The notes: generated from the sequence alone by a model not told the origin. A DNA stretch of 64,000 nt from Janthinobacterium sp. PC23-8 (GCF_002250505.1 NZ_NJGY01000001.1:124001-188000), one strand, 5' to 3'. Positions 36,001-44,387 are shown, numbered from the stretch's first letter. Program-made: numbers and translations.

Positions 36001-36784
36001 CCAGGCGCACCAGGATGGCGGCAAAGGCATCGGCCAGCGCCGGCGCGCTGCCCAGCCGCCTGGCCAGCTGCACCTTGCCGCTGGCCGACAGCAGGCCTGG
36101 CAGCTGCTCCACCAGCGCGGCGTGCGCCAGCAGGTAGTCATCCAGCGCGCCCGGCGCCAGCAGATACGGCAACGCGCGCTCGCGCTCATAGTCGGACAGC
36201 GCGCTGCGCTCGAAGACCATCTGCAGGCCGGCGATTTCCGGTTCGCCTTCGGCGCTCAAGAGGCGCACCAGCAGCCCGATATGCCAGCCGCGCCGGTTGA
36301 CCACGGTGGCAACGGCGCGCGTGTCGTCAAAACTGGCGTGCAGCGCATCGTTGACCAGGTAATGCAGCCAGTCGGGCACCGGTGCGCCGCCGCGCTCGAG
36401 CGAGTCGCCCTGGTCGGCCGCCTGCAGCAGCTTGCCCAGGCGGACCAGCAAGTCGGTAGCGAGCTTTTCCGCATCGAACTGCGCGTAAAACTGGTGACGA
36501 TGGCGCAGGCTTTCGGCGGCCAGCGCGCCGTCCTTCTTGTCCATGTTATAGCTGTAGAAACCGCTGACCAGCCGTCCCGGCCGGCCCAGCAGCTTGCCGC
36601 CGCGCGGCGCGCCCTGTTGCAGTTCCAGCAGCACCTGCGGATCGCCGCCCTTGCAGACAAAATCGCAGGCGCGTTGCCACAGCGGGGTGGACATCTGCGT
36701 CAGGCCGCGCAGGCCTTTTTTCAACTGATCGTGGTCGTCCAGCCCTACCGCCTGTTTTGCCGCCGCCAGTATATTTTTGAACAT
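33017..36784 (-). CDS. Large DUF4132 protein (YehI/MolR-like)
   Basis: A 1255-residue protein, mostly helical and probably repeat-rich in the middle. The DUF4132 segment lies in about the last 330 residues (around VLHNPDGKEIKALPEPRQDE and ARLYEAMCAGRVWPASEW). ATG 36784 has AAGGAGC upstream; an earlier in-frame start gives non-coding-looking sequence. It is the first and largest gene of the five-gene unit and a plausible target or scaffold for the MoxR ATPase. Function unknown. Residues about 112-125 (LLVRLGKLLQAADQ) recur in a broken fragment just upstream. Confidence 0.85.
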   Translation of the reverse strand: MFKNILAAAKQAVGLDDHDQLKKGLRGLTQMSTPLWQRACDFVCKGGDPQVLLELQQGAPRGGKLLGRPGRLVSGFYSYNMDKKDGALAAESLRHRHQFYAQFDAEKLATDLLVRLGKLLQAADQGDSLERGGAPVPDWLHYLVNDALHASFDDTRAVATVVNRRGWHIGLLVRLLSAEGEPEIAGLQMVFERSALSDYERERALPYLLAPGALDDYLLAHAALVEQLPGLLSASGKVQLARRLGSAPALADAFAAILVRLAVDGGKTVRAEAAPHLAAIGQERRIALLAQLLTTGKTEERVQAAELMGRGLGPQPGPGQTALLEDALAAETSKPVQAAIRNALSWLGAASDAGSGDLPEAPLPPAPPATRLGADALQLLRDNYGALLAKYRVEAQQEREQNQLGKHKYKWQQDALKRYEALKDDHLVAAIRVLNGEGGKGEGGKGGDLPMRNNLVGNVLEFQGKLAALPAFGMLQMARWIVATQRNSLRFWHDGFFQQWLARQDQQAFDLRLFDRAMREAGDQGDSVAMVCLASSWWGGKPQQMLAPGLVWPLFAERRELIDQGLGLRAVEKRQGAAVPELGATLEILGLFPTLPAQWLPRVMEFALGEGKQHRAAAQQVLAGLPDIGKRVAEALASSKQDMRIGAARWLMDLDYRAAVPALYQALDKESRETVIAALLTALEKLGEDLSARLSPPILLAAARKGLKGKAPVGLAWFSFDALPACHWQDGTVVEPGIIGWWVVLACKLKEPGGNALLLRYLGLLDDASRAALGETILRQFIAHDTRGPGMQVANEYAEAHAPARYQSYQDSAKRYPQYYSAQGKLTPEQVFDEVRREKLREYLGSAIGEKGILALAAFTPGQVALTLLQGYLRDHYPRRAQIEAMLDGLADGMDAAVIQLLLGIARRYRTASVQEKARLLVERIAQGKGWSHDQLGDRTIPTGGFDDTGRLDLPYGERVFHVTLDGAIKPVLHNPDGKEIKALPEPRQDEAPELAKEAKQQFSNCKKELKQVIAMQTARLYEAMCAGRVWPASEWRDYLLRHPVAGRLVQSLVWLSAEEGVQTLLRPSDDGSLLDASDDEVTPGEGASVRLAHASLLTPEQVAAWQRHFKDYKVKPLFEQLTHQLPPASLMAGKRIADREGWVGDTFGLRGAFGKQGYLRGQAEDGGVFTEYHKDFTSVALRVLIEFSGSALPEEQMAAALKTLAFYRLPQSWRDEPLPLLEVPPVLLAEAYADYHAVAMTCGYDENWESRMPF

Positions 36785-36804
36785 AGTCAATTGCTCCTTA
36801 TGAA

Positions 36805-36971
36805 TCACATCATGCCAGCACCAGCACGGTGGTCGGCCGCCGCCAGCAGCTTGCCCAGCCGGACCTGCATGGCGGGCGACAAGGTATCGGCATCGGGCAA
36901 AGCGTAACTGCGCGCGCCTGCTGCGCTTCCTGGCCGGTGATGCCGATGGCATGCTTGCTGGTGTCGTTCAT
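36805..36971 (-). pseudogene. Frameshifted fragment resembling part of the DUF4132 protein
   Basis: ATG 36971 reads MNDTSKHAIGITGQEAQQAR. A one-base shift is then needed to continue as SYALPDADTLSPAMQVRLGK and LLAAADHRAGAGMM before a stop 20 bp ahead of the DUF4132 start. The segment MQVRLGKLLAAADH matches LLVRLGKLLQAADQ inside the downstream protein, with DAD/DAE preceding. It looks like a remnant of a duplicated or replaced copy. A small genuine gene with a sequencing error is the alternative. Confidence 0.5.
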
Positions 36972-37279
36972 CAGCAATCCTGGTGTTGTGCAGGACCCGC
37001 ATGCAGATTGATCATGCACGATGGATATTGCATCTTGCCAAGTTGCTGATTGTATATTCTTATCTTCCAGATACCTTGCACGGTTGACTTGCTCAGTTCA
37101 ACTGCTCGCCCGCCCTCAACAACGGCATTGCCGCAATGCTGAAAATGTCAATAGAACATTAGTCATATTGCACGCATGCTATTTCAAGTTCATCATCATT
37201 ACTTACCGGCAATATCGTTACATAACACCGTCATGCAATTTTCCTTCTTATAACAAATCAAGAAATATTCCTGGACTCG
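36972..37279. other. AT-rich divergent spacer
   Basis: About 308 bp, noticeably lower in GC than the flanks, between the DUF4132 unit and the divergent orphan gene at 37280. It must hold promoters for both directions, but I find no convincing box pair, repeat or RNA gene. Confidence 0.5.
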
Positions 37280-38518
37280 ATGCCTGAAGCTGTCACCTAT
37301 CCCATCCATCCCGCGCTGGCTCGCTATACCTGTCGCAGCACGCGGCAATACAACCATCTTCTGACGACCAGCGTGACGCGCAACGGACCGACATCGACCA
37401 TGCTCGTCAATAATGGTTACGGTAATGCAACACTACACCAGACGACCAGCACCTATACCGATCAGCAGATCGTGGGCAGCGTGGCGCAGTTTTATGCCCT
37501 GTTCGAAAATGATAGCAAGGAGCAGATTGAATTCAGGATCGCCAGCTTGCATAGCGTGACGCCAGGCGAGCACATTTATCTTTTACTGGAAAAGCAATTC
37601 TGGCTTTTCCAGCTCGAAAAAATGAGCGAGCCGCGCGTCGTGTTCGGCCATCTGCCGGAAATGGGCAATTGCGCGCCCTACCTGTCGGTCTGCGAACAGG
37701 CATTGCGGCTCAGCGACCCGGAGAGCCAGCAGCGCATCAAGCTGGCACTGTTCCCGTTGAAAGACTATCTTGCCGGTATCGGCAAGGGCACGCCCAGAAC
37801 ATTCCTGGGGACCGGGCGCCTGGAGGAGGTACTCAGCGAAAGCAAGGCCCGCGCGTCCGACAGCTACAGCAACGCCTCGTGGCCACGATGGCGGCGCGAC
37901 TCGCATGAGCGGGCCAACTTTCCGGACAATGTGCTGTGGCCTATCCTCAAATACAAGGCAGTCAACGCCGCCACCACGCTCAGCCCGCAGCAAATGGTGA
38001 GGGGACAATTGAGCCGAACCTGGATGACGAGTGGCCTGGTACTTGGATCACTGGCATTTTTCGCCGATCGCGGCACCGTGGTGCAGCAGATATACAGAGC
38101 CCTGAATATGCAAACGCCCGTTTATTTCCATTTCAGCCTGACGGTCATCCTGCTGCAATGGCTGATATGGGTGATCGTGGCCCTGCTGTTGACGATGATC
38201 TTCATCAGCCCCGCCAGCAAACGACCGTTCAAATTTGACGAAGAGCAGTTCTACCGCATTGTGAACAAGCCCTATCATCGCGAGGCAAGGGTGGGATTTG
38301 AAATGAAGGGCTCTTTTTATGATGCTATTGCAGACGACAAGGCCTTGATCTCCGATACGGAGCTTGAAAACCGTCGCCTTCTGGCGGCGCACAACAAGTT
38401 TGATTTTTTTTACAAATCACACGAAGAATTCGTTGAAAAGTTGAAGAGTACCAAACTGAACGACGAAGAAAAACAGCGACTCCTGATGGAGATTGAACAA
38501 TTCCGGCACCCTTACTGA
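37280..38518 (+). CDS. Uncharacterised membrane protein
   Basis: A 412-residue protein I do not recognise. Residues 1-240 are soluble; a weak hydrophobic stretch (about 248-262) and a clear membrane segment (about 281-310, rich in Leu/Ile/Trp) form a possible hairpin; the last 100 residues are charged and helical. No signal peptide and no catalytic motif are seen. Codon use is less GC-biased than in neighbouring genes. It is divergent from the DUF4132 unit and followed after 7 bp by another small membrane protein, suggesting a pair. Confidence 0.65.
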   Translation: MPEAVTYPIHPALARYTCRSTRQYNHLLTTSVTRNGPTSTMLVNNGYGNATLHQTTSTYTDQQIVGSVAQFYALFENDSKEQIEFRIASLHSVTPGEHIYLLLEKQFWLFQLEKMSEPRVVFGHLPEMGNCAPYLSVCEQALRLSDPESQQRIKLALFPLKDYLAGIGKGTPRTFLGTGRLEEVLSESKARASDSYSNASWPRWRRDSHERANFPDNVLWPILKYKAVNAATTLSPQQMVRGQLSRTWMTSGLVLGSLAFFADRGTVVQQIYRALNMQTPVYFHFSLTVILLQWLIWVIVALLLTMIFISPASKRPFKFDEEQFYRIVNKPYHREARVGFEMKGSFYDAIADDKALISDTELENRRLLAAHNKFDFFYKSHEEFVEKLKSTKLNDEEKQRLLMEIEQFRHPY

Positions 38519-38525
38519 CAAACTC

Positions 38526-38951
38526 ATGCAATCCGTTTACACCAAACACCAACAACTCGAGTCCATTGCCAGGGCAGGCAAGCGACGCTTCGGCATCAAC
38601 AGGAGCGTGCTGATCACCGGGCTTGTGCTCGGCGCCATCAGCGTGCTGTATCCTTTCCTGGTGATACTGCCCATCCACATTCTGCTGATCGGATTCCTGT
38701 GGACTTTTCTGCGCAAGCCAGAAAGCCAGCGCATCGCCCTGCGCCAGATGAAATTGCTCAAGCAGGCCACTGCCGCCTCGTTTGCGGAACGCGGCATCAG
38801 TGCCGAACGCGCGGCGCAAATCATGAAGAAGTATCCACGTTGTGGTGCAGATATCGACTACGACGCAGAAATGCAGCAACGCTTCGTCGCACTGTGCAAG
38901 GCCGCCGGCATGCAGGAAGGCGGCATTTTGCCGGACGACCGTTTGCTGTAA
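38526..38951 (+). CDS. Small uncharacterised membrane protein
   Basis: A 141-residue protein with a hydrophobic stretch at about 28-62 that could form two helices, followed by a soluble tail with ERGISAERAAQIMKKYPRCG. No family recognised. ATG 38526 follows the stop of the previous gene by 7 bp without a clear ribosome site, consistent with coupling; a TTG 33 bp upstream is the alternative. Probably works with the upstream membrane protein. Confidence 0.6.
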   Translation: MQSVYTKHQQLESIARAGKRRFGINRSVLITGLVLGAISVLYPFLVILPIHILLIGFLWTFLRKPESQRIALRQMKLLKQATAASFAERGISAERAAQIMKKYPRCGADIDYDAEMQQRFVALCKAAGMQEGGILPDDRLL

Positions 38952-39018
38952 TGGCCAGAACGCAGGCGGTGGCAAATCGGTGCGCCTGGGCCGGCGCACC
39001 GTCATCCGGGTTGAAACC

Positions 39019-39924
39019 TTACACAGCCGGGTGCTGCAGCCTGTAAATGCTGGAAAAATCGAGCCCGCCCGCGCCCGACTTGCTGTGCACGTCGTATAGC
39101 TGGCGCGCCAGCTGGCCCAGTGGCACGCTGGCGCCCGAGGCACCGGCGCTTTCCACCGCCAGCCCCAGGTCCTTGAGCATCAGGTCCACGCCAAAGCCGC
39201 CCGTGTAATCGCGCGCGGCCGGCACGTTATCAAACACGCCCGGGCATGGGTTATACACTTCCAGCGCCCAGTTGCGGCCCGAACTCTTGGCCATCACGTC
39301 CGACACCACTTTCGGGTCGAGGCCATTGGCCACGCCCAGGCGTATCGCTTCGCTGGTGCCGATCATCAAAATCCCCAGCAGCATGTTGTTGCAGATCTTG
39401 ACCGTCTGCCCGCTGCCGCTGGGGCCGGCGTGGAAGATGTTCTTGCCCATCTGCTCCAGCAGCGGCCGCGCGCCGGCCAGATCCTCCGCTGCACCCCCGA
39501 CCATAAAGGTCAGCGTGCCGCCGGCCGCGCCGGCCGTGCCGCCGGAGACGGGCGCGTCGATCATGCGCAGGCCTTTGTCAAGCGCCGCCGCAGCCACCTC
39601 GCGCGCCACCTCCGGCGCGATGGTCGAGCAGTCGATCAACAAGGCGCCTTTTTTCGCCTGCGCCAGGATGCCGGCCTCCCCCAAGGGTGTACCCAAATAC
39701 GCGCCCTGCACATGGCGGCTGGCCGGCAGCATGGTGATCACCACGTCAGCGGCCGCGATCGCCGCCGCCAGGTCTTCGGACGACAAGCCGCCGCCGGCCA
39801 CGAACTGCCGCACGCTGGCCGGCATCAGGTCGAAACCGGTGACGGCGTGGCCGGCGCGCGCCAGGTTCTGCGCCATCGGCAGGCCCATGTTGCCCAGGCC
39901 AATAAAGACAATGTTTGTACTCAT
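39019..39924 (-). CDS. mmsB: 3-hydroxyisobutyrate dehydrogenase
   Basis: A 301-residue NAD-dependent beta-hydroxyacid dehydrogenase that oxidises 3-hydroxyisobutyrate to methylmalonate semialdehyde in valine breakdown. Rossmann motif GLGNMG (9-14), substrate loop DAPVSGGTAGA (123-133) and catalytic Lys176 in GQTVKICNN. It follows mmsA after 9 bp, whose product uses its product. Confidence 0.92.
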   Translation of the reverse strand: MSTNIVFIGLGNMGLPMAQNLARAGHAVTGFDLMPASVRQFVAGGGLSSEDLAAAIAAADVVITMLPASRHVQGAYLGTPLGEAGILAQAKKGALLIDCSTIAPEVAREVAAAALDKGLRMIDAPVSGGTAGAAGGTLTFMVGGAAEDLAGARPLLEQMGKNIFHAGPSGSGQTVKICNNMLLGILMIGTSEAIRLGVANGLDPKVVSDVMAKSSGRNWALEVYNPCPGVFDNVPAARDYTGGFGVDLMLKDLGLAVESAGASGASVPLGQLARQLYDVHSKSGAGGLDFSSIYRLQHPAV

Positions 39925-39933
39925 CGCCGCCCC

Positions 39934-41448
39934 TTATTTCATCGCGATGGTGGTATTGACGCCGCTGCCGCCATCGTCGGGCGCGAACCAGCGCGCGGTG
40001 ACGGTCTTGGTCTGGGTCCAGAAGTACAGCGCCTGCTTGCCGTTCGGCCCCAGGTCGCCCAGTTTCGATGCGCGCGAGCCCGTAAAACTGAAGTAGGCGA
40101 CCGGCACGGGAATGGCCACGTTGATGCCCACCTGGCCGACATCGATCTCGTTCTGGAACTTGCGCCCGGCCCAGCCGGACGAGGTGAAGATCGAGGTGCC
40201 GTTGCCGTTCGGGTTGGCGTTGATGAAGGCGATCGCTTCGTCGAGCGTGTCGGTTTCGACCACGCACATGGCGGGGCCAAAGATCTCCTGGGTGTAGACG
40301 GAATTGGTGGCGTTCACTTTCGAAAATATCGTCGGCCCCATGAAGTTGCCGCCCTCGTAACCGGCCACCTGGTGGCCACGGCCATCGAGCAGCAATTGCG
40401 CGCCTTCGTCGACACCGGCCTGTATCAGTTTTTCCGCGCGCCGCATGGCCGCTTTTGACACCATCGGTCCCAGGTCGGCTTCGCGGTCGCTGCCCGGCCC
40501 CACTCTCAAGGCCTTCGAACGCTCGACGATGTCAGGCAGCCACGAGCGCGCTTCACCGACCAGCACCACCACCGAATTGGCCATGCAGCGCTGGCCGGCG
40601 GCGCCGAACGCCGCACCGATCAGGTTGTTGATCGCCTGTTCCTTGTTGGCGTCGGCCAGCACCACGCAATGGTTTTTCGCGCCCATCATCGACTGCGCGC
40701 GCTTGCCCGATTCGCTGGCGCGGCGGTACACATGGGTGCCGACGGCGGTCGAGCCGATAAACGAGACGGCCTTGATGTCGGCATGGTCGCACAGCAGGTT
40801 GACCACCTCGGCGCCGCCATGCACGACGTTGAGCACACCGGCAGGCAGGCCCGCCTGGTACATCAGTTCGACCAGGTACATGGTCGAGGACGGGTCCTGC
40901 TCGGACGGTTTGAGCACAAAGGTATTGCCGCAGGCAATCGCGATCGGGAACATGAAACACGGCAGCATCACCGGAAAGTTGAAGGCCGTGATGCCGGCGC
41001 CCACGCCCAGCGGCTGGTAAATGTTATACACGTCGACGCCGTTGGCGGCGTTTTCGGCGATCTCGCCCAGCTGCAGGGTAGCTATCGAACATGCGTGTTC
41101 GACCACTTCCAGGCCGCGCATGACTTCGCCTTCCGCGTCGGGCAGGGTCTTGCCGTGTTCACGCGTGATCAGTTCGGCCAAAGCACCGATATTTTCGCGG
41201 ATCAGATGCTGGTACTTGAGCATGATGCGCATGCGTGCGGCCAGCGGCGTATTGCGCCAGGTCTTGAACGCTTCCCTGGCGGTGGCTATGGCCAGCTCGA
41301 CTTCGGCGGTGGTGGAAAACGGCACGCGGGCGACGATTTCCTGGGTGGCCGGATTGACCACGTCGCGCCATTCGGTGCTGGTGGAAGCGTGGTGCTTGCC
41401 ACCGATATGCAGGGGCACGGCGGGGACTGAGGCAAGTGCCTGGTTCAT
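39934..41448 (-). CDS. mmsA: Methylmalonate-semialdehyde dehydrogenase (CoA-acylating)
   Basis: A 504-residue aldehyde dehydrogenase that converts methylmalonate semialdehyde to propionyl-CoA. Catalytic Cys288 in FGAAGQRCMA, the AFNFPVMLPCFMFPIA cofactor region and the C-terminal FTGSRASKLGDLGPNG are MmsA-type. ATG 41448 with an ACGGAG site begins MNQALASVPAVPLHIGGKHH, the normal family start. MmsA enzymes also act on malonate semialdehyde from inositol, a possible link to the iol genes at the window start. Confidence 0.92.
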   Translation of the reverse strand: MNQALASVPAVPLHIGGKHHASTSTEWRDVVNPATQEIVARVPFSTTAEVELAIATAREAFKTWRNTPLAARMRIMLKYQHLIRENIGALAELITREHGKTLPDAEGEVMRGLEVVEHACSIATLQLGEIAENAANGVDVYNIYQPLGVGAGITAFNFPVMLPCFMFPIAIACGNTFVLKPSEQDPSSTMYLVELMYQAGLPAGVLNVVHGGAEVVNLLCDHADIKAVSFIGSTAVGTHVYRRASESGKRAQSMMGAKNHCVVLADANKEQAINNLIGAAFGAAGQRCMANSVVVLVGEARSWLPDIVERSKALRVGPGSDREADLGPMVSKAAMRRAEKLIQAGVDEGAQLLLDGRGHQVAGYEGGNFMGPTIFSKVNATNSVYTQEIFGPAMCVVETDTLDEAIAFINANPNGNGTSIFTSSGWAGRKFQNEIDVGQVGINVAIPVPVAYFSFTGSRASKLGDLGPNGKQALYFWTQTKTVTARWFAPDDGGSGVNTTIAMK

Positions 41449-41471
41449 GATGGACTCCGTAAATGTTGGGT

Positions 41472-42689
41472 TTATTTCTTGACCAGGTTGCACGCCGCCG
41501 CATCCATCGGCTTGAACGCCTGGTCGGCGGGAATGGTCGACAGCACCTTCAGGTAGTCCCACGCGCCTTTCGATTCGGCCGGGGTTTTTACCTGCACCAG
41601 GTACATGTCGTGGATCACGCGGCCATCCGGGCGGATCGATGCGTTGTTCATCACAAGATCCTTGACCGGCAGTTCGCGCATTTTTTCGGCGACGATTTTC
41701 GCATCGTCGCTTTTCGCCGCCGCCACCGATTTCAGGTAGTGGTAGACGCTGGAATACACGCCGGCCTGCACCATGGTCGGCTTGGCGCCCTTGTTGAGCG
41801 CTTCAAAGCGTTTCGCAAAGGCGCGGCTGCGGTCATCAAAATCCCAGTAAAAGCCGTCCGCATACACCAGGCCCTGCGCCGTTTCCAGGCCCAGCGCATG
41901 CACGTCGGACAGGAATACCAGCAAGGCCGCCAGGCGCTGGTCCTTGCCGCTGCCGATACGAAATTCGCGCGCCTGCTTGATGGCCGAGACCACGTCGGCG
42001 CCGCCGTTGGCAAGGCCGATTACCTGCGCCTTCGAGCCTTGCGCCTGCACCAGGAACGAGGAAAAATCGGCGGCGTTGAGCGGATGGCGCACGGCGCCCA
42101 CCACGGTGCCGCCGTTGCGCTTGACGACCTCGCTGGCGTCTTTTTCCAGCGAGTGGCCAAAGGCATAATCGACGGTGACGAAATACCACGATTTTTGCCC
42201 CAGTTTGGTCAGGGCCGCCGCCGTGCCGGCCGCCTGCGAATAGGTGTCGAACATCCAGTGGAAACCGTTCGGCGAGCAGTCTTCATTGGTCAGCCGCCCG
42301 GTGGCCGGACCGCTGAACATGGCAATGCCGCCCTTTTCCTTCATCAGTTTTTGCACCGACAGCGCGACCGAGGAATTGGTCAGATCGGCGATCGCGTCGA
42401 CCTTGTCGCGGTCCAGCCATTCGCGCGCCTTCGAGGCGGCGATATCGGCCTTGTTCAGGTGGTCGGCCGAAACGATTTCGATCTTCATACCCTTGCATTC
42501 GGCCTTCAGGCAGTCTTCCATCGCCATCTGGCTGGCGATGACGGAGCCGCGCCCGCCCATCGCCGAATAGGGGCCGGACATGTCGGTCAGGATGCCGATC
42601 TTGACGACGCCATCGGAAATCTGTGCCTGGGCAACATTGAAGGATAGCGCGAGCGCCAGCGCGCCCATGGCCAGAACGGTCTTTTTCAT
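41472..42689 (-). CDS. Branched-chain amino-acid type ABC binding protein
   Basis: A 405-residue periplasmic protein of the Leu/Ile/Val-binding (Peripla_BP_6) family. Signal peptide MKKTVLAMGALALALSFNVA..., then ISDGVVKIGILTDMSGPYSA. It is on the same strand as mmsA, 23 bp upstream. It may capture a branched-chain substrate for the degradation pathway, but no LivFGHM genes are adjacent. ATG 42689 has AGGAGACACTGC upstream; a longer reading lacks support. Confidence 0.88.
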   Translation of the reverse strand: MKKTVLAMGALALALSFNVAQAQISDGVVKIGILTDMSGPYSAMGGRGSVIASQMAMEDCLKAECKGMKIEIVSADHLNKADIAASKAREWLDRDKVDAIADLTNSSVALSVQKLMKEKGGIAMFSGPATGRLTNEDCSPNGFHWMFDTYSQAAGTAAALTKLGQKSWYFVTVDYAFGHSLEKDASEVVKRNGGTVVGAVRHPLNAADFSSFLVQAQGSKAQVIGLANGGADVVSAIKQAREFRIGSGKDQRLAALLVFLSDVHALGLETAQGLVYADGFYWDFDDRSRAFAKRFEALNKGAKPTMVQAGVYSSVYHYLKSVAAAKSDDAKIVAEKMRELPVKDLVMNNASIRPDGRVIHDMYLVQVKTPAESKGAWDYLKVLSTIPADQAFKPMDAAACNLVKK

Positions 42690-42812
42690 GCAGTGTCTCC
42701 TGATGGATAAAGGTTTTTCTTGTATGTTTAGTTGCATTCTGCATGTGTAAAAATATGCGCTCAAGCGAAATTAATGCATACTTCCTTTGCAAAAATGCAC
42801 AAGGAGACAATA
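42690..42812. promoter_or_regulatory. Divergent control region of the mms genes and LysR regulator
   Basis: AT-rich spacer between the binding-protein gene and the divergent LysR gene. TGCAT occurs twice in direct orientation (in TTGCATTCTGCATG, from 42732) and again in ATGCATA (42774-42780). LysR regulators normally bind such shared spacers. The exact T-N11-A site is not certain. Confidence 0.4.
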
Positions 42813-43730
42813 GTGCTCGATTGGGACAATGTACGGGTCTTCCTGGAACTGACGCGCAGCGCCGGCCTGGTCGATGCTGCAAAAAAACTCGGCATCGATC
42901 ACTCGACCGTCTCGCGCCGCATGCGCAAGTTCGAGGAGCAAGTCGGCACCCAGCTGTTCGACCGCAATTACGTCGGCTATCAGCTCACGCCCGAGGGCCA
43001 CCGCCTGATGGAATACGCGGAGACCATGGAAAGCACGGTGTTTGCCGCCACCGAGGAATTGGGCGAGCACAACCGGTTGCTGTCGGGCCAGGTACGCCTG
43101 GGCGCCACCGAAGGTTTTGGCGCCGTGGTGCTGGCGCCGCACCTGGCGCACTTTTGCGGCCGCCACCCGCATATCAGCGTCGACCTGATCGCCGTGCCGC
43201 GCTTCGTCAGCCTGTCCAAGCGCGAGGCGGACGTGGCCATTTCCATCGAGCGGCCGCTGTCCGGCCCGTATGTGGTAACCAAGCTGTCGGACTATCGCCT
43301 CAAACTCTATGCCACGCCGGCCTACCTGGCGCGCCATGCGGCCATCACCAGCGTGGACCAGCTGGCGCAGCATCCCATCATCGGCTATGTGGACGACCTG
43401 GTGTTCAGTGCCGAGCTGCGCTATATGGACCATGTGGCGCCCGAGTCCAGGCGCACGTTTCGCAGCACCAGCGTGCTGGCGCAATACCACGCGGCGCGCG
43501 CCGGCCAGGCGCTGGCGATCCTGCCGTGTTTTGTTGCCCAGCAGTCGAACGAACTGGTGCCCGTGCTCGATGGCCAGATCGACCTGCAGCGCTCGTTCTG
43601 GCTGATCTCGCCCACCGAGCGGCGCAATATCGCGCGGGTGCGGGCGTTATGGAATTATCTGCGCGAGGTGATAGCGCTGAACCATGGTTACCTGATGGGA
43701 GAAACCGCCACGCCCAGCTGGCTGCCATAA
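42813..43730 (+). CDS. LysR family transcriptional regulator (GTG start)
   Basis: A 305-residue regulator with an N-terminal winged HTH (LVDAAKKLGIDHSTVSRRMR) and an effector domain. GTG 42813 was chosen because AAGGAG (42801-42806) lies six bases upstream and LDWDNVRVFLEL is the usual LysR N-terminus. The ATG at 42795 would put that site inside the gene. It is divergent from the binding-protein/mmsAB unit, its probable target, and is followed after 20 bp by a hydrolase gene on the same strand. Confidence 0.87.
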   Translation: MLDWDNVRVFLELTRSAGLVDAAKKLGIDHSTVSRRMRKFEEQVGTQLFDRNYVGYQLTPEGHRLMEYAETMESTVFAATEELGEHNRLLSGQVRLGATEGFGAVVLAPHLAHFCGRHPHISVDLIAVPRFVSLSKREADVAISIERPLSGPYVVTKLSDYRLKLYATPAYLARHAAITSVDQLAQHPIIGYVDDLVFSAELRYMDHVAPESRRTFRSTSVLAQYHAARAGQALAILPCFVAQQSNELVPVLDGQIDLQRSFWLISPTERRNIARVRALWNYLREVIALNHGYLMGETATPSWLP

Positions 43731-43750
43731 AACCAATCAAGGAGAAAACA

Positions 43751-44281
43751 ATGCTGATGGATGCGAACAAGGCGGTACTGGTGATCGTCGACCTGCAGGG
43801 CCGCCTGATGCCGGCGATAGGCGATGGCGCGGCGGTGCTGGCGCAGAACGTGCGGCTGGCGAAGGTTGCCCACCTGCTGGAGATTCCCGTGCTGGGCACC
43901 GAGCAGAACAGCGGCAAGCTGGGGCCGAATGCGCTTGAAGTCGCCGCGCTGTGCCAGCACACTTTGCAGAAAACCCATTTCGGCGCCTGCGAAGACGGTT
44001 TGATCGACCTGCTGCCGGCCGGCCGCACGCAGATCGTCGTCAGCGGCTGCGAAGCCCATGTGTGCATGCTGCAAACGGCGGTCCAGTTGCTGGAACGCGA
44101 TTACGATGTGATCATCGCGATCGACGCCGTCGGTTCGCGCCTGCCATCGAGCCGCGATGCGGCACTCAGCAGGCTGGCGACCCTGGGCGCGCAGTTGCTG
44201 ACGGTGGAAATGCTGGCCTTCGAATGGCTGCGCGACTGCCGCCATCCGCGTTTTCGCGAGGTGCTTGCCCTGATTAAATAG
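43751..44281 (+). CDS. Isochorismatase-family cysteine hydrolase
   Basis: A 176-residue hydrolase with the complete Asp-Lys-Cys triad: D14 in VIVDLQ, K74 in LQKTHFGAC and C105 in EAHVCMLQT. These enzymes cleave isochorismate, nicotinamide, ureido or similar bonds; the short YcaC-like length gives no substrate. The start has AAGGAGAAAACA. It lies 20 bp after the LysR gene and is probably co-transcribed with it. Confidence 0.87.
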   Translation: MLMDANKAVLVIVDLQGRLMPAIGDGAAVLAQNVRLAKVAHLLEIPVLGTEQNSGKLGPNALEVAALCQHTLQKTHFGACEDGLIDLLPAGRTQIVVSGCEAHVCMLQTAVQLLERDYDVIIAIDAVGSRLPSSRDAALSRLATLGAQLLTVEMLAFEWLRDCRHPRFREVLALIK

Positions 44282-44340
44282 CGGGTTGGCTTTACGCCAT
44301 ATCAAAGGCTTCAAGCTCCTGTTTGCTAGCTTGAGAGGGT

Positions 44341-44359
44341 CGCCGCAGCGTTTGCGGCG
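44341..44359. other. Leader hairpin before the 625-residue gene
   Basis: Perfect 7-bp stem CGCCGCA/TGCGGCG with a 5-nt loop, 28 bp before the start codon and without a T run. It may be a weak terminator for the hydrolase gene or a leader structure. Confidence 0.4.
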
Positions 44360-44387
44360 CCTGTTTCAACCAAGCAAGGGGATCGTC

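Noticed and set aside
42732..42812. Longer LysR start at the upstream ATG codons
   Set aside because: The AAGGAG site at 42801-42806 would be inside the gene; it fits GTG 42813 instead.
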